Part shown: positions 24,741-33,035 of the stretch, piece by piece
Layout: every line of letters begins with the position of its first letter
Position numbering within the stretch: position 1 is the first letter of the stretch
Source of the DNA: Methylotenera_A sp031381645
GTDB lineage: Bacteria; Pseudomonadota; Gammaproteobacteria; Burkholderiales; Methylophilaceae
DNA length: 42,625 nt
Reading direction: 5' to 3'
Assembly: GCA_031381645.1 (NCBI GenBank)
Contig: JANMYB010000094.1
Location: forward strand, 1 to 42,625
Notes under the pieces: model-generated
What the model was told of the DNA's origin: nothing
Database searches by the model: none
Seen by the model: only the letters and a program-made list of their open reading frames with translations
Position numbers and translations under genes: made by a program

Positions 24741-26650
24741 ACCACTTCTATGTTAATCTGACTGACTTGTTTTTTATATTTGCGTTTTAAGTAAACTAAC
24801 AGTAACGAAATTGTCGCGGGTGTAATGCCTGAAATACGACTCGCTTGACCTATCGTCTCGGGCTTATACATGATTAACTTTTGGCGCGCCTCAATACTCA
24901 AACCATGCACATCGGCATAATCAATCTCTACGCCTAACTTGGTACTCTCACTACCTTTTTGTTTGGCGATTTCTTCTTGCTGACGCGTGATATAACCTTG
25001 ATATTTAGCGGCAATTTCCACTTGCTCACGCACCGCCGGATCAATTTCCCCCAAATCAGCGTCGCCCAAACGCAACACCGCTTCATAGCTCACCTCTGGG
25101 CGACGTAGCAACTCAAACAAACTATATTCGTGCTCCAGCGATTTCCCTAAAATTTCTTCTTGTGTTTCACGTGAAACATCGTCAGTAGCAATTTGCACAA
25201 AAGTCTTTTTCAAACGCGTTTGCTCACGCGAAACAGCCTCTAATTTTTTCTCAAAAATCGCCCAACGCACATCATCCACAAGACCAAGCTCGCGACCTTT
25301 GGCAGTTAAGCGCATGTCAGCGTTATCTTCGCGTAATTGCAAACGGTATTCAGCACGACTAGTAAACATACGATATGGCTCTGTCACACCCGTTGTTATT
25401 AGGTCATCCACAAGCACGCCCAAATAAGCTTCGTCACGCGCTGGACACCAACTGTCTTTTTCTTGCACATAAAGTGCGGCATTCGCGCCCGCTAACAACC
25501 CTTGCGCGGCGGCCTCTTCATAGCCAGTTGTGCCGTTAATTTGGCCAGCAAAAAACAAACCTTGAATTGCTTTAGTTTCTAAACTACTTTTTAATGCACG
25601 TGGATCATAATAATCATATTCAATGGCATAGCCGGGACGCAGTATATACGCACCTTCCAGGCCATTTATTGAACGCACCAACGCAAGCTGAATATCAAAC
25701 GGCAAGCTGGTTGAAATACCATTAGGATAAATTTCATTAGTAGTTAAGCCTTCTGGCTCTAAGAAAATTTGATGTGATTCTTTATCAGCAAAACGATGGA
25801 TTTTATCTTCGACGCTCGGACAATAACGCGGCCCCACGCCTTCAATCACGCCAGTGTACATAGGCGAGCGATCTAAGCCGCTACGAATAATATCGTGCGT
25901 GCGCTCGTTGGTGTGCGTAATCCAGCACGACATTTGTGCTGGATGTTGCGCTGCATTGCCTAAAAACGAAAATACTGGCGCTGGGTTATCACCAAGCTGC
26001 TCTTGCATGACGCTGTAATTAATCGTGCGGCCATCTATACGCGGTGGCGTACCTGTTTTTAGGCGGCCTGCGGGTAGATTAAGCTCGCGCAAACGCGCTG
26101 CCAAGGAGATAGCAGGGGGGTCTCCCGCACGGCCTGCGCTGTAATTTTGCATGCCGACATGAATTAAGCCTCCCAAAAAAGTACCTGCTGTGAGCACCAC
26201 AGATTTCGATTTGAAGCGCAAACCAATCTGCGTCACCACGCCTACAACGCGCTCACCCTCGAGAATAATGTCATCAACCGCTTGCTGAAAAAGCCATAAA
26301 TTCGGTTGGTTTTCCAAGCACTTTCTAATCGCCGCTTTGTATAAAATACGGTCTGCCTGCGCCCGCGTGGCACGCACTGCAGGGCCTTTGCTTGAGTTTA
26401 ATATACGAAACTGGATACCGCCCTCATCAGTTGCGGCAGCCATGACGCCGCCCAGTGCGTCAATTTCTTTTACCAAATGACCTTTGCCAATACCGCCAAT
26501 GCTAGGGTTGCATGACATTTGGCCCAATGTTTCAATATTATGTGTCAGTAATAGCGTCTTTTGCCCCATGCGCGCAGCCGCGAGCGCAGCTTCTGTGCCC
26601 GCGTGCCCGCCACCAACAACAATTACATCAAAAGACTCTAGGTAATTCAT
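24737..26650 (-). CDS. mnmG: tRNA uridine-34 carboxymethylaminomethyl enzyme MnmG
   Basis: MnmG (GidA) works with MnmE to install cmnm5U34 in several tRNAs, using FAD, NADH and methylene-THF or a related donor. The protein has 637 residues. The FAD-binding motif GGGHAG lies at 13-18, GQMSCNPSIGGIGKGHLVKEIDALGG is present, and PGYAIEYDYYDP and GQINGTTGYEEAAAQG are intact. The frame also offers a GTG at 26662, but the ATG at 26650 gives MNYLESFDVIVVGGG, aligning with the E. coli start. The coding sequence contains a complete parS site (25163-25178) read as codons V-S-R-E-T, and a second parS lies upstream. Confidence 0.97.
   Translation of the reverse strand: MNYLESFDVIVVGGGHAGTEAALAAARMGQKTLLLTHNIETLGQMSCNPSIGGIGKGHLVKEIDALGGVMAAATDEGGIQFRILNSSKGPAVRATRAQADRILYKAAIRKCLENQPNLWLFQQAVDDIILEGERVVGVVTQIGLRFKSKSVVLTAGTFLGGLIHVGMQNYSAGRAGDPPAISLAARLRELNLPAGRLKTGTPPRIDGRTINYSVMQEQLGDNPAPVFSFLGNAAQHPAQMSCWITHTNERTHDIIRSGLDRSPMYTGVIEGVGPRYCPSVEDKIHRFADKESHQIFLEPEGLTTNEIYPNGISTSLPFDIQLALVRSINGLEGAYILRPGYAIEYDYYDPRALKSSLETKAIQGLFFAGQINGTTGYEEAAAQGLLAGANAALYVQEKDSWCPARDEAYLGVLVDDLITTGVTEPYRMFTSRAEYRLQLREDNADMRLTAKGRELGLVDDVRWAIFEKKLEAVSREQTRLKKTFVQIATDDVSRETQEEILGKSLEHEYSLFELLRRPEVSYEAVLRLGDADLGEIDPAVREQVEIAAKYQGYITRQQEEIAKQKGSESTKLGVEIDYADVHGLSIEARQKLIMYKPETIGQASRISGITPATISLLLVYLKRKYKKQVSQINIEVV
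25163..25178. promoter_or_regulatory. parS site inside mnmG
   Basis: A perfect 16-bp palindrome, TGTTTCAC followed by GTGAAACA, identical to the universal bacterial parS consensus bound by ParB. It is embedded in mnmG and encodes part of the peptide DVSRET without disturbing the protein. It lies about 6 to 8 kb from the presumed origin, as expected for centromere sites. Confidence 0.93.
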
Positions 26651-26742
26651 GGGGAAATTCACTATTTATCTTATAAATTTCAAAGAATTAGATTCTACTG
26701 CAAAGCACATGTGAAGTCATGTAAAAGCGTATTTTTTAAGCT

Positions 26743-26758
26743 TGTTTCACGTGAAACA
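26743..26758. promoter_or_regulatory. parS site upstream of mnmG
   Basis: A second perfect TGTTTCAC-GTGAAACA palindrome in the intergenic region between mnmG and the YegP-like gene, 1580 bp from the site inside mnmG. Together they form a parS cluster next to parAB. Confidence 0.94.
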
Positions 26759-26875
26759 TAATTTATTGGTACGCTTGTTGACGAGCCCGTAAAGCAGGCT
26801 TATAGTGTGCATGTGAGACAGTATCAATACCGTAACAAAACTTTAATAAATTCCAAGAAACTATAGGAGATAGTG

Positions 26876-27208
26876 ATGGCAGGTAAATTTGAAGTTAAAA
26901 CCGCAAAAAGCGGCCAAACACACTTTAATCTTTTGGCTGGTAATGGCCAAATTATTTTACAATCTGAAATGTACGAAAGCAAAGCCAGTGCCTTGAATGG
27001 CATTGCCTCCATACAAAAAAACGCTGGTATGGATGATAGATATGATCGTTTAGTTTCAAAATCTGGTAAACCTTACTTCGTGATTAAAGCAGGCAATCAC
27101 CAAGTGATTGGTCAAAGCCAGCAATACGAATCAGAGGCAGGACGTGACAACGGTATTGAATCAGTCAAGAAAAACGCTCCTGATGCGGAAGTAGTAGATT
27201 TAACTTGA
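26876..27208 (+). CDS. YegP family protein (DUF1508)
   Basis: A 110-residue protein made of two tandem copies of the DUF1508 unit: about 3-50 (FEVKTAKSGQTHFNLLAGNGQIILQSEMYESKASALNGIASI region) and about 55-105 (YFVIKAGNHQVIGQSQQYESEAGRDNGIESVKKNA). Each repeat has the G-x-x-I-x-x-S pattern. Length and start (MAGKFEV) match the family as I recall it from E. coli YegP. Its function is unknown. The Shine-Dalgarno AGGAGA five bases before the ATG at 26876 favours that start over the GTG one codon upstream. It is the only rightward gene in the block, and convergent with mnmE across a terminator. Confidence 0.9.
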   Translation: MAGKFEVKTAKSGQTHFNLLAGNGQIILQSEMYESKASALNGIASIQKNAGMDDRYDRLVSKSGKPYFVIKAGNHQVIGQSQQYESEAGRDNGIESVKKNAPDAEVVDLT

Positions 27209-27221
27209 GGCCATTTAACGG

Positions 27222-27252
27222 TAAAAAAGGCGCCTTTAGCGCCTTTTTTTAT
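27222..27252. terminator. Bidirectional terminator between the YegP-like gene and mnmE
   Basis: AAAAAAGGCGC pairs with GCGCCTTTTTTT around a CTTTA loop. The A run on one side and T run on the other make it active in both directions, serving the two convergent genes. Confidence 0.88.
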
Positions 27253-27265
27253 TTACTTGTTGCCT

Positions 27266-28627
27266 TTATTTTCCGATACAAAATTTAGAAAATATTTCTC
27301 CCAATAAATCATCTGGCGTAAATTCACCCGTAATAGTACCTAGCGCCTCTTGCGCCAAACGCAACTCTTCTGCAGCTAGTTCCGCTTGATTGATATTTTT
27401 TTGTGCTTGCTGCAAATGAGTATCAACTAATTTTAGTGCTTCTAAATGTCGTGCACGCGCCATAAAAACGCCTTCAGTATTTTGCTGATAACCTACAATA
27501 TTTAATAATTGCTGTTTTAATAGCTCGACACCCTCACCCGTTTTTGCTGAAAGGTAAATGTGCATTTCACCAGATTTTTCTAAGGCTTTTGCTGTTTCTT
27601 TTGTGGTATCAATTTTATTATGTACCCAAATTTTGCCGATTTCTTGCGGCAAGCGCGTTAAAATCGATTTTTCATTACCACCAATACCATGAGCTGCATC
27701 CACTAATAATAATGCAACCTGCGCGTTTTCTAGAGCTCGATATGTTCGCGCAATGCCAATTTTTTCTACCTCGTCGTTTGTCTCACGCAAACCTGCCGTA
27801 TCGATCACATGTAAAGGCAAGCCATTGATTTGTATGATATTTTTTATGGGGTCGCGCGTCGTACCAGCAACTGGCGTCACTATTGCCACCTCTTCGCCGC
27901 TTAATCGATTCATCAAGCTCGATTTACCCACATTAGGCTGACCAATCAAAATTACATGCACACCTTCGCGCAATAAACTGCCTTGCTTGGCTTTTACAAA
28001 TACCAATTTCAACTCTGTTGCAATTGCACTTAAATTTTCAGCTACTTTTCCTTGCGAAATAAAATCAACTTCCTCTTCAGGAAAATCCAAACACGCTTCC
28101 ACATACATGCGCAAATTAATCAGCTGGGCTAACACTAAATTAATACTATTAGAAAACTCTCCCGACAGGGAACGCACTGCGCTACGGGCGCCTTCGATTG
28201 TAGATGCATTAATCACATCTGCCACAGCTTCCGCTTGGGCTAAATCAATTTTGTCATTTAAGTAAGCGCGGCGCGTATATTCACCTGGCTCAGCTTGGCG
28301 CGCACCAAGCTCTATACAACGTGCAAGCAAAATCTGCATGAGTGCCATGCCGCCATGCGCCTGCAGCTCTAAAATATCTTCGCCTGTATATGAGTGTGGG
28401 GCTTGGTAGAAAATCGCGATGCCGCGATCGATCAACTCTTGATTTGCGTCGTAGAAAGGCAAATAAACCGCATGGCGTGGGGCAGGGCAGTGATTTAATA
28501 TTTGGGTGGCGATGCTTTGTGACAAAGCCCCTGAAACTCTTACTACACCAATGCCGCCTGCACCACTGGCTGTTGCAATAGCGGCAATGGTATCTTTGTT
28601 TGAAGTCTCTAGACTATTTTTTTGCAT
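27266..28627 (-). CDS. mnmE: tRNA modification GTPase MnmE
   Basis: MnmE (TrmE, ThdF) pairs with MnmG for wobble uridine modification. The 453 residues comprise an N-terminal tetrahydrofolate-binding domain (1 to about 120), helical domains, an inserted G-domain with G1 GQPNVGKSS (229-236), DTAGLRE (G3) and NKID (G4), and the invariant C-terminal F-C-I-G-K carrying the catalytic cysteine. It overlaps the end of yidC by 14 bases, so rpmH-rnpA-yidD-yidC-mnmE form one block. Confidence 0.98.
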   Translation of the reverse strand: MQKNSLETSNKDTIAAIATASGAGGIGVVRVSGALSQSIATQILNHCPAPRHAVYLPFYDANQELIDRGIAIFYQAPHSYTGEDILELQAHGGMALMQILLARCIELGARQAEPGEYTRRAYLNDKIDLAQAEAVADVINASTIEGARSAVRSLSGEFSNSINLVLAQLINLRMYVEACLDFPEEEVDFISQGKVAENLSAIATELKLVFVKAKQGSLLREGVHVILIGQPNVGKSSLMNRLSGEEVAIVTPVAGTTRDPIKNIIQINGLPLHVIDTAGLRETNDEVEKIGIARTYRALENAQVALLLVDAAHGIGGNEKSILTRLPQEIGKIWVHNKIDTTKETAKALEKSGEMHIYLSAKTGEGVELLKQQLLNIVGYQQNTEGVFMARARHLEALKLVDTHLQQAQKNINQAELAAEELRLAQEALGTITGEFTPDDLLGEIFSKFCIGK

Positions 28628-30266
28628 TGCCTTTTTTAGCTAAAGCTTCAGTATGAATAGTTTTATTCACATACCATTGCTGTGCAATAGAAAGCACATT
28701 ATTCACCAGCCAGTACAACACCAAACCTGCTGGGAAGAAGAAGAAAAATATACTGAACACCACAGGCATAATTTTCATGACTTTTGCTTGAATAGGGTCT
28801 GTCGGGGCTGGGTTCAAATTTGTTTGAATAATCATGGTCGCGCCCATTAAAAGCGGCAACACATAGTACGGATCAATCGCAGATAAATCTTGAATCCAAC
28901 CAAAAAATGGTGCGTGGCGCAATTCAACAGAACCTAAAATCATCCAATAAAGCGCGATGAAAACAGGAACTTGTACCAATATTGGTAAACAACCACTCAT
29001 CGGATTAATTTTTTCGGTACGATACATCTCCATCATGGCTTGTTGCATTTTTTGTTTATCATCGCCAAACTTTTCTTTCATGCTTTGCAAGCGTGGGGCT
29101 AACTCGCGCATTTGCGCCATCGATTTGTAGCTTTTTGCCGAAAGCGGATAAAATGCCGCTTTGATTAATATTGTCAATAAAATAATCGCAATGCCCCAGT
29201 TATTCACAAGCGTATAAATTTTTGACAGTACCCAAAATAAAGGTTTTGCAACAACAGTCAACCAACCATAATCTACTGCATACTCTAAACCTGGTGCGGC
29301 TTCGGCTAAATCTTTTTCCGTTTGCGGCCCTGCAAATAATTGTGCACTTATGTCAGCTCTGGAGCCAGCACCAATACTGGTTCCAGACGTCACTACGCCA
29401 ACAGCGAAAATATTTTCTGATAATTGCTTGGTATAAAACTCACGATTTACGCCCGCTTTAGGAATCCAAGCGCTGGCAAAATAATGCTCAACTAAACCAA
29501 TCCATCCATTTTTACTAGGCTTAGAAAGTGCTTCATCAGCCATATCCGCGAAACTAATTTTCTTAAATTTATCTGCATCAGTAAAGTATGCGCCACCAGT
29601 AAAAGTAGGCATCATGACAGAGCCTTGTTTTGATACGCTATCATGCACGATTTGATAATAAGTGGCTGGCGTAATAGCGACCGTGCTGCCATTATTAATC
29701 TGGTAGCTCACATCAATGACATAACTACCGCGATGGAAGGTATAAACTTTGTCTACCGTAATGTCGTTTCCTGTCCAGCTTAGTCGTACCTCTTGGCTTG
29801 CAGTGTCAGTAGCCATTGTGTAGCTTGTGGCAGCGCTAGTAAATAGTGATTTATGATTAGGTAAATCGTTACCCATTAGACCAGTTTGCGCAATATAAAG
29901 CGTTGGTTTTTGTGCTTCATCCATCAGTACAAAATTACCATCTTTAACTTCTGCAGCCCTGTGTTTATTCAGCTCTAAACGACGCAAATCGCCGCCAAAA
30001 GTATCAATTTCTGCCTGAAATAAATCAGTAGAAACTTTAATACGCTGGCCTTTTTCTAGCTTAAATTCCCCGTCCACAGCAGCAACATCTTCCGCATTAT
30101 TCTTTGCAGTATTACCAGCGACCTCACCGTTATTAGCTTCTGGCGATACTTGTTGTGTGCCTTGTTGCGTAATCAAAGCGGGCTGATCTTTCTTCTGCCA
30201 AGCATCCCACAACATCATGATAGAAAATGAGAAAATAACAAATAATATTAAACGGCGTGTGTCCAT
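28614..30266 (-). CDS. yidC: Membrane protein insertase YidC
   Basis: YidC inserts membrane proteins such as AtpE and AtpB, alone or with SecYEG. In its 550 residues the first membrane helix (about 5-20) is followed by the large periplasmic beta-sandwich P1 domain (about 55-340) and the five-helix core. The core includes SYKSMAQMRELAPRLQSMKEKFGDDKQKMQQAMMEMYRTEKINPMSGCLPILVQVPVFIALY, with the conserved hydrophilic-groove arginine region nearby, and ends in a basic tail (KKGNAKK). Both length and domain layout match Gram-negative YidC. It lies 38 bases after yidD. Confidence 0.98.
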   Translation of the reverse strand: MDTRRLILFVIFSFSIMMLWDAWQKKDQPALITQQGTQQVSPEANNGEVAGNTAKNNAEDVAAVDGEFKLEKGQRIKVSTDLFQAEIDTFGGDLRRLELNKHRAAEVKDGNFVLMDEAQKPTLYIAQTGLMGNDLPNHKSLFTSAATSYTMATDTASQEVRLSWTGNDITVDKVYTFHRGSYVIDVSYQINNGSTVAITPATYYQIVHDSVSKQGSVMMPTFTGGAYFTDADKFKKISFADMADEALSKPSKNGWIGLVEHYFASAWIPKAGVNREFYTKQLSENIFAVGVVTSGTSIGAGSRADISAQLFAGPQTEKDLAEAAPGLEYAVDYGWLTVVAKPLFWVLSKIYTLVNNWGIAIILLTILIKAAFYPLSAKSYKSMAQMRELAPRLQSMKEKFGDDKQKMQQAMMEMYRTEKINPMSGCLPILVQVPVFIALYWMILGSVELRHAPFFGWIQDLSAIDPYYVLPLLMGATMIIQTNLNPAPTDPIQAKVMKIMPVVFSIFFFFFPAGLVLYWLVNNVLSIAQQWYVNKTIHTEALAKKGNAKK

Positions 30267-30304
30267 AAACTCTTTATCATCAATAAGTTATAAAAATTAT
30301 CACT

Positions 30305-30517
30305 TTATTTTGGTACTGGATCGTGACCACCAACATGCCAAGGATGGCAACGTGATAATCGCTTAATGGTAAGCAAAAAACCCTTTATTGCGCCATGTGC
30401 TTGTATGCTTTCAATGGCATATTGTGAGCAGGTTGGCGTAAATCGACAATACTGCCCAAAAAAAGGGCTTAGCGCTAATTGATACAACTTAATCAAAACA
30501 ATCAAAAATTTTGTCAT
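30305..30517 (-). CDS. yidD: Membrane protein insertion efficiency factor YidD
   Basis: A 70-residue amphipathic peripheral membrane protein that improves YidC-dependent insertion. It has the family core YQLALSPFFGQYCRFTPTCSQYAIESIQAHGAIKG, with conserved C-R-F-x-P-T-C-S, and ends in RCHPWHVGGHDPVP. It sits between rnpA and yidC as in nearly all proteobacteria, 18 bases after the rnpA stop. Confidence 0.97.
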   Translation of the reverse strand: MTKFLIVLIKLYQLALSPFFGQYCRFTPTCSQYAIESIQAHGAIKGFLLTIKRLSRCHPWHVGGHDPVPK

Positions 30518-30535
30518 TTCAAAACAAGCTGCTAG

Positions 30536-30901
30536 CTATCCTTCACTTGGTACTATTTTAGCCAAAAGTTTTAACAATAAACTTTCAAATTCCTGTTTTA
30601 TCAATATAAAATCTGGCTTTTCAAATGGTTTTTGTACTTGTATCACCAAATCTATCACTGGCAAATTGTGTTGATTTAACCTGAAAAGCTCTCGCAGCAC
30701 ACGCCGCATATAGCTACGTTGCACCGCTAATTTAGCGATTTTTTTACTCACTATTAGCCCCAAACGCGGCGCACTCGCCTCATTTAAACGATAGCGCATA
30801 ACTAAATGCGGGCTTGCAATCCGTTTGCGCAAATTAAAAACGGATGAAAAATCATCCGTTTTCACTATCTTGGCTTGTCTAGTTAATCTAAACGATGCCA
30901 A
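30536..30901 (-). CDS. rnpA: Ribonuclease P protein component
   Basis: RnpA is the basic protein partner of RNase P RNA in 5' maturation of tRNAs. The 121 residues carry the RNR-type motif region (SKKIAKLAVQRSYMRRVLRELFR, where the family has K-x-x-x-R-N-x-x-K/R-R), an N-terminal FRLTRQAKIVKTDDFSSVF and a predicted basic charge. The asparagine of the canonical RNR is replaced by serine-tyrosine context here (QRSYMRR), a variant worth noting. It lies between rpmH and yidD. Confidence 0.95.
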   Translation of the reverse strand: MASFRLTRQAKIVKTDDFSSVFNLRKRIASPHLVMRYRLNEASAPRLGLIVSKKIAKLAVQRSYMRRVLRELFRLNQHNLPVIDLVIQVQKPFEKPDFILIKQEFESLLLKLLAKIVPSEG

Positions 30902-30956
30902 TTTATTTTCTTTAAAATACGTATGAGCGTCTATTTATAGCACTCATCATATTAAT

Positions 30957-31091
30957 TTAAAGACCTAAGCGCACGCGACCTTTAGCGCGGCGTGCCGCAA
31001 TCACTGCACGACCGCCTTTGGTTTTCATGCGCACGAGAAAGCCGTGTGTACGCGCGCGACGTGTTTTAGAAGGTTGATAGGTACGTTTCAT
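30957..31091 (-). CDS. rpmH: 50S ribosomal protein L34
   Basis: A 44-residue, strongly basic ribosomal protein translated from the reverse strand: MKRTYQPSKTRRARTHGF, then LVRMKTKGGRAVIAARRAKGRVRLGL. It is nearly identical to the universal L34 sequence. It sits just left of the presumed origin, as the first gene of the leftward replichore. Confidence 0.98.
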   Translation of the reverse strand: MKRTYQPSKTRRARTHGFLVRMKTKGGRAVIAARRAKGRVRLGL

Positions 31092-31340
31092 TATTTTCTC
31101 CAACTAGCAAATGCTACAAAGCCCGCTATTAAACCCGATAAAGCCCTAGTTTGTCAATGAATATTTAGTTAAATATATCTATGAAAAATAGTTAATCGCC
31201 TGTGGATAAGTCTGATTAAACCAGCTAGAATAGTCGGGTAAATTAATAATAATTATGGCTAGTTCATTTATGCACATCCAGCAACTAAATATAATAAAAT
31301 CAATAACTTAATAACAAACACAATAGATTTCAGGCAACCG
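31092..31340. promoter_or_regulatory. Origin-side rpmH-dnaA intergenic region with DnaA boxes
   Basis: 249 bp, AT-rich and gene-free, between divergent rpmH and dnaA. It contains a perfect DnaA box on the minus strand (TGTGGATAA, 31201-31209) and TTATGCACA on the plus strand (31268-31276), which fits the relaxed TTATNCACA. Promoters for both genes must lie here, and the boxes would allow DnaA autoregulation. It may form part of a bipartite oriC with the dnaA-dnaN gap. Confidence 0.75.
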
Positions 31341-32768
31341 ATGGAAAAATTTTGGCCTACCTGCCTTAGTCGCTTTGAGCAAGAGCTATCAGCGCAACAA
31401 TTTAATACTTGGATTAAACCCCTACAGGCTGAGTTGACTGGCAATGCGTTGCGCATACTCGCGCCGAATAAATTCGTACAGCAATGGGTAAAAGAACGTT
31501 TTTTAAGTAAAATTGAAACTATTGCGGCTGAGTTGTTGCCACAAAATACTCTAATAGAGCTGACACTCTGTGAAAAAAGAAGTGATAAAAAACCAGCAAA
31601 TGGTAGCTTAAACAAAAACTCTCCACAGGCCGAAAACAACAGCAAATCTATCACCAGTCTTGTGACTATAAAAGCCACCTCACCACAAAGTACAAACGAA
31701 CGTAGCTCAATCAACCGCAGCCCTAGTGATCGCAGTTTAAATGAACGCGGCTCGGGCTTAAATCCAAGTTTTAACTTTGATAATTACGTCACTGGCCGCG
31801 CTAATCAACTCGCTCGCGCTGCCGCTATACAAGTAGCAGATAACTCAGGGCAAGCTTATAACCCGCTATTTATCTATGGTGGCGTGGGGTTAGGAAAAAC
31901 ACATTTATTGCAAGCCATCGGCAATCAATTAAAACAACAAAACCCAGATGCCAAAATTCGCTATTTACATGCTGAACGTTATGTATCTGATGTAGTAAAA
32001 GCCTACGAAAACAAAGCCTTTGATGAATTTAAACGACAATACCATTCGCTCGATTTGTTGCTGATTGATGATATTCAGTTTTTCGCTAAAAAAACGCGCA
32101 CCCAAGAAGAGTTTTTTTACGCATTTAACACACTCATTGAAGAAAAAAAACAAATCGTCATTACTTGCGATACTTATCCAAAAGAAATTATTGATGTTGA
32201 TGAGCGACTTAGAACACGCTTTAGTTGGGGTTTAACGGTGGCAGTAGAGCCACCTGAGCTAGAAATGCGCGTGGCTATTTTGCTTAAAAAAGCCGAAGAA
32301 TCTAAAATCAATCTGAGTGAAGATGTCGCATTTTTTGTGGCCAAACAAATCCGCTCTAGCGTACGAGAGTTGGAAGGCGCACTAAACCGTATTATTGCCA
32401 TGGCAAACTTTACTGGCCATGTTATTGATTTACACTTAGCTAAAGATGCACTACGTGATTTAATTGCTGTGCGTGGTCGTCAAATTACTATCGAAAATAT
32501 TCAAAAAACTGTGGCCGATTATTACAAAATTAAAGTCGGTGAAATGCATAGCAAAAAACGCTCACGTAATTTCGCCCGCCCGCGCCAAGTGGCAATGAGC
32601 TTAGCGCGCGAACTCACCAATCATAGCTTCCCAGAAATTGGTGAAGCTTTTGGTAGCCGTCACCATACCACGGTGATGCACGCGTGCGAAGAAATTGAAC
32701 AATTGCGTTTAAATGATCAAACTATTGCACGAGATATAGGATTTTTAACGCAAATGATTAGAGATTAA
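31341..32768 (+). CDS. dnaA: Chromosomal replication initiator DnaA
   Basis: DnaA binds DnaA boxes at oriC, melts the duplex and loads DnaB. In its 475 residues domain I (1 to about 80) has the family start FWPTCLSRFEQELSAQQFNTWIKPL. A variable, low-complexity domain II (about 82-140) carries an imperfect repeat (TNERSS, SLNERGSG). Domain III AAA+ has Walker A GGVGLGKT (180-187) and Walker B LLLIDDIQF. Domain IV has the helix-turn-helix signature ending SFPEIGEAFGSRHHTTVMHA. DnaA boxes lie on both sides of the gene. Confidence 0.99.
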   Translation: MEKFWPTCLSRFEQELSAQQFNTWIKPLQAELTGNALRILAPNKFVQQWVKERFLSKIETIAAELLPQNTLIELTLCEKRSDKKPANGSLNKNSPQAENNSKSITSLVTIKATSPQSTNERSSINRSPSDRSLNERGSGLNPSFNFDNYVTGRANQLARAAAIQVADNSGQAYNPLFIYGGVGLGKTHLLQAIGNQLKQQNPDAKIRYLHAERYVSDVVKAYENKAFDEFKRQYHSLDLLLIDDIQFFAKKTRTQEEFFYAFNTLIEEKKQIVITCDTYPKEIIDVDERLRTRFSWGLTVAVEPPELEMRVAILLKKAEESKINLSEDVAFFVAKQIRSSVRELEGALNRIIAMANFTGHVIDLHLAKDALRDLIAVRGRQITIENIQKTVADYYKIKVGEMHSKKRSRNFARPRQVAMSLARELTNHSFPEIGEAFGSRHHTTVMHACEEIEQLRLNDQTIARDIGFLTQMIRD

Positions 32769-33035
32769 AATACAACATTAGCGAAAATGGGTTGTGATTA
32801 AAGCAATATTTAGTTGTGGGTTAATTAATATTAAAGCCTGTTTTTTATAAATTTAGTTTTTTATACACATTTAACCCGCAACATTAAAGGCAATATTTAA
32901 CAATATGAGCTAAGTATTAACCAAATGATTTAACTAAAGTTATTATAGTTATCCACAAAAAAACTGCACATTATTATTACTATTATTTTTAAATATATAT
33001 TAAATACTTAATTAAACACATGGAAACATTACATC
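32769..33035. promoter_or_regulatory. dnaA-dnaN intergenic region, probable oriC core
   Basis: 267 bp, extremely AT-rich and gene-free. It holds a perfect DnaA box TTATCCACA (32949-32957), a near box TTATACACA (32861-32869) and a 12-bp inverted repeat, GTTGTGGGTTAA (32813-32824) against TTAACCCGCAAC (32871-32882, one mismatch). Right of the box is a run of ATT/ACT triplets then AAATATATATTAAATA, which would serve as a duplex-unwinding element. The layout box-then-AT-rich tract fits a bacterial initiation site. Confidence 0.75.

Noticed and set aside
26651..26662. GTG start four codons upstream of mnmG
   Set aside because: The ATG at 26650 matches the length and start of known MnmG proteins.
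31268..31714. 148-codon frame antisense to the start of dnaA
   Set aside because: It covers the dnaA start and a DnaA box; no ribosome-binding site or homology is evident.
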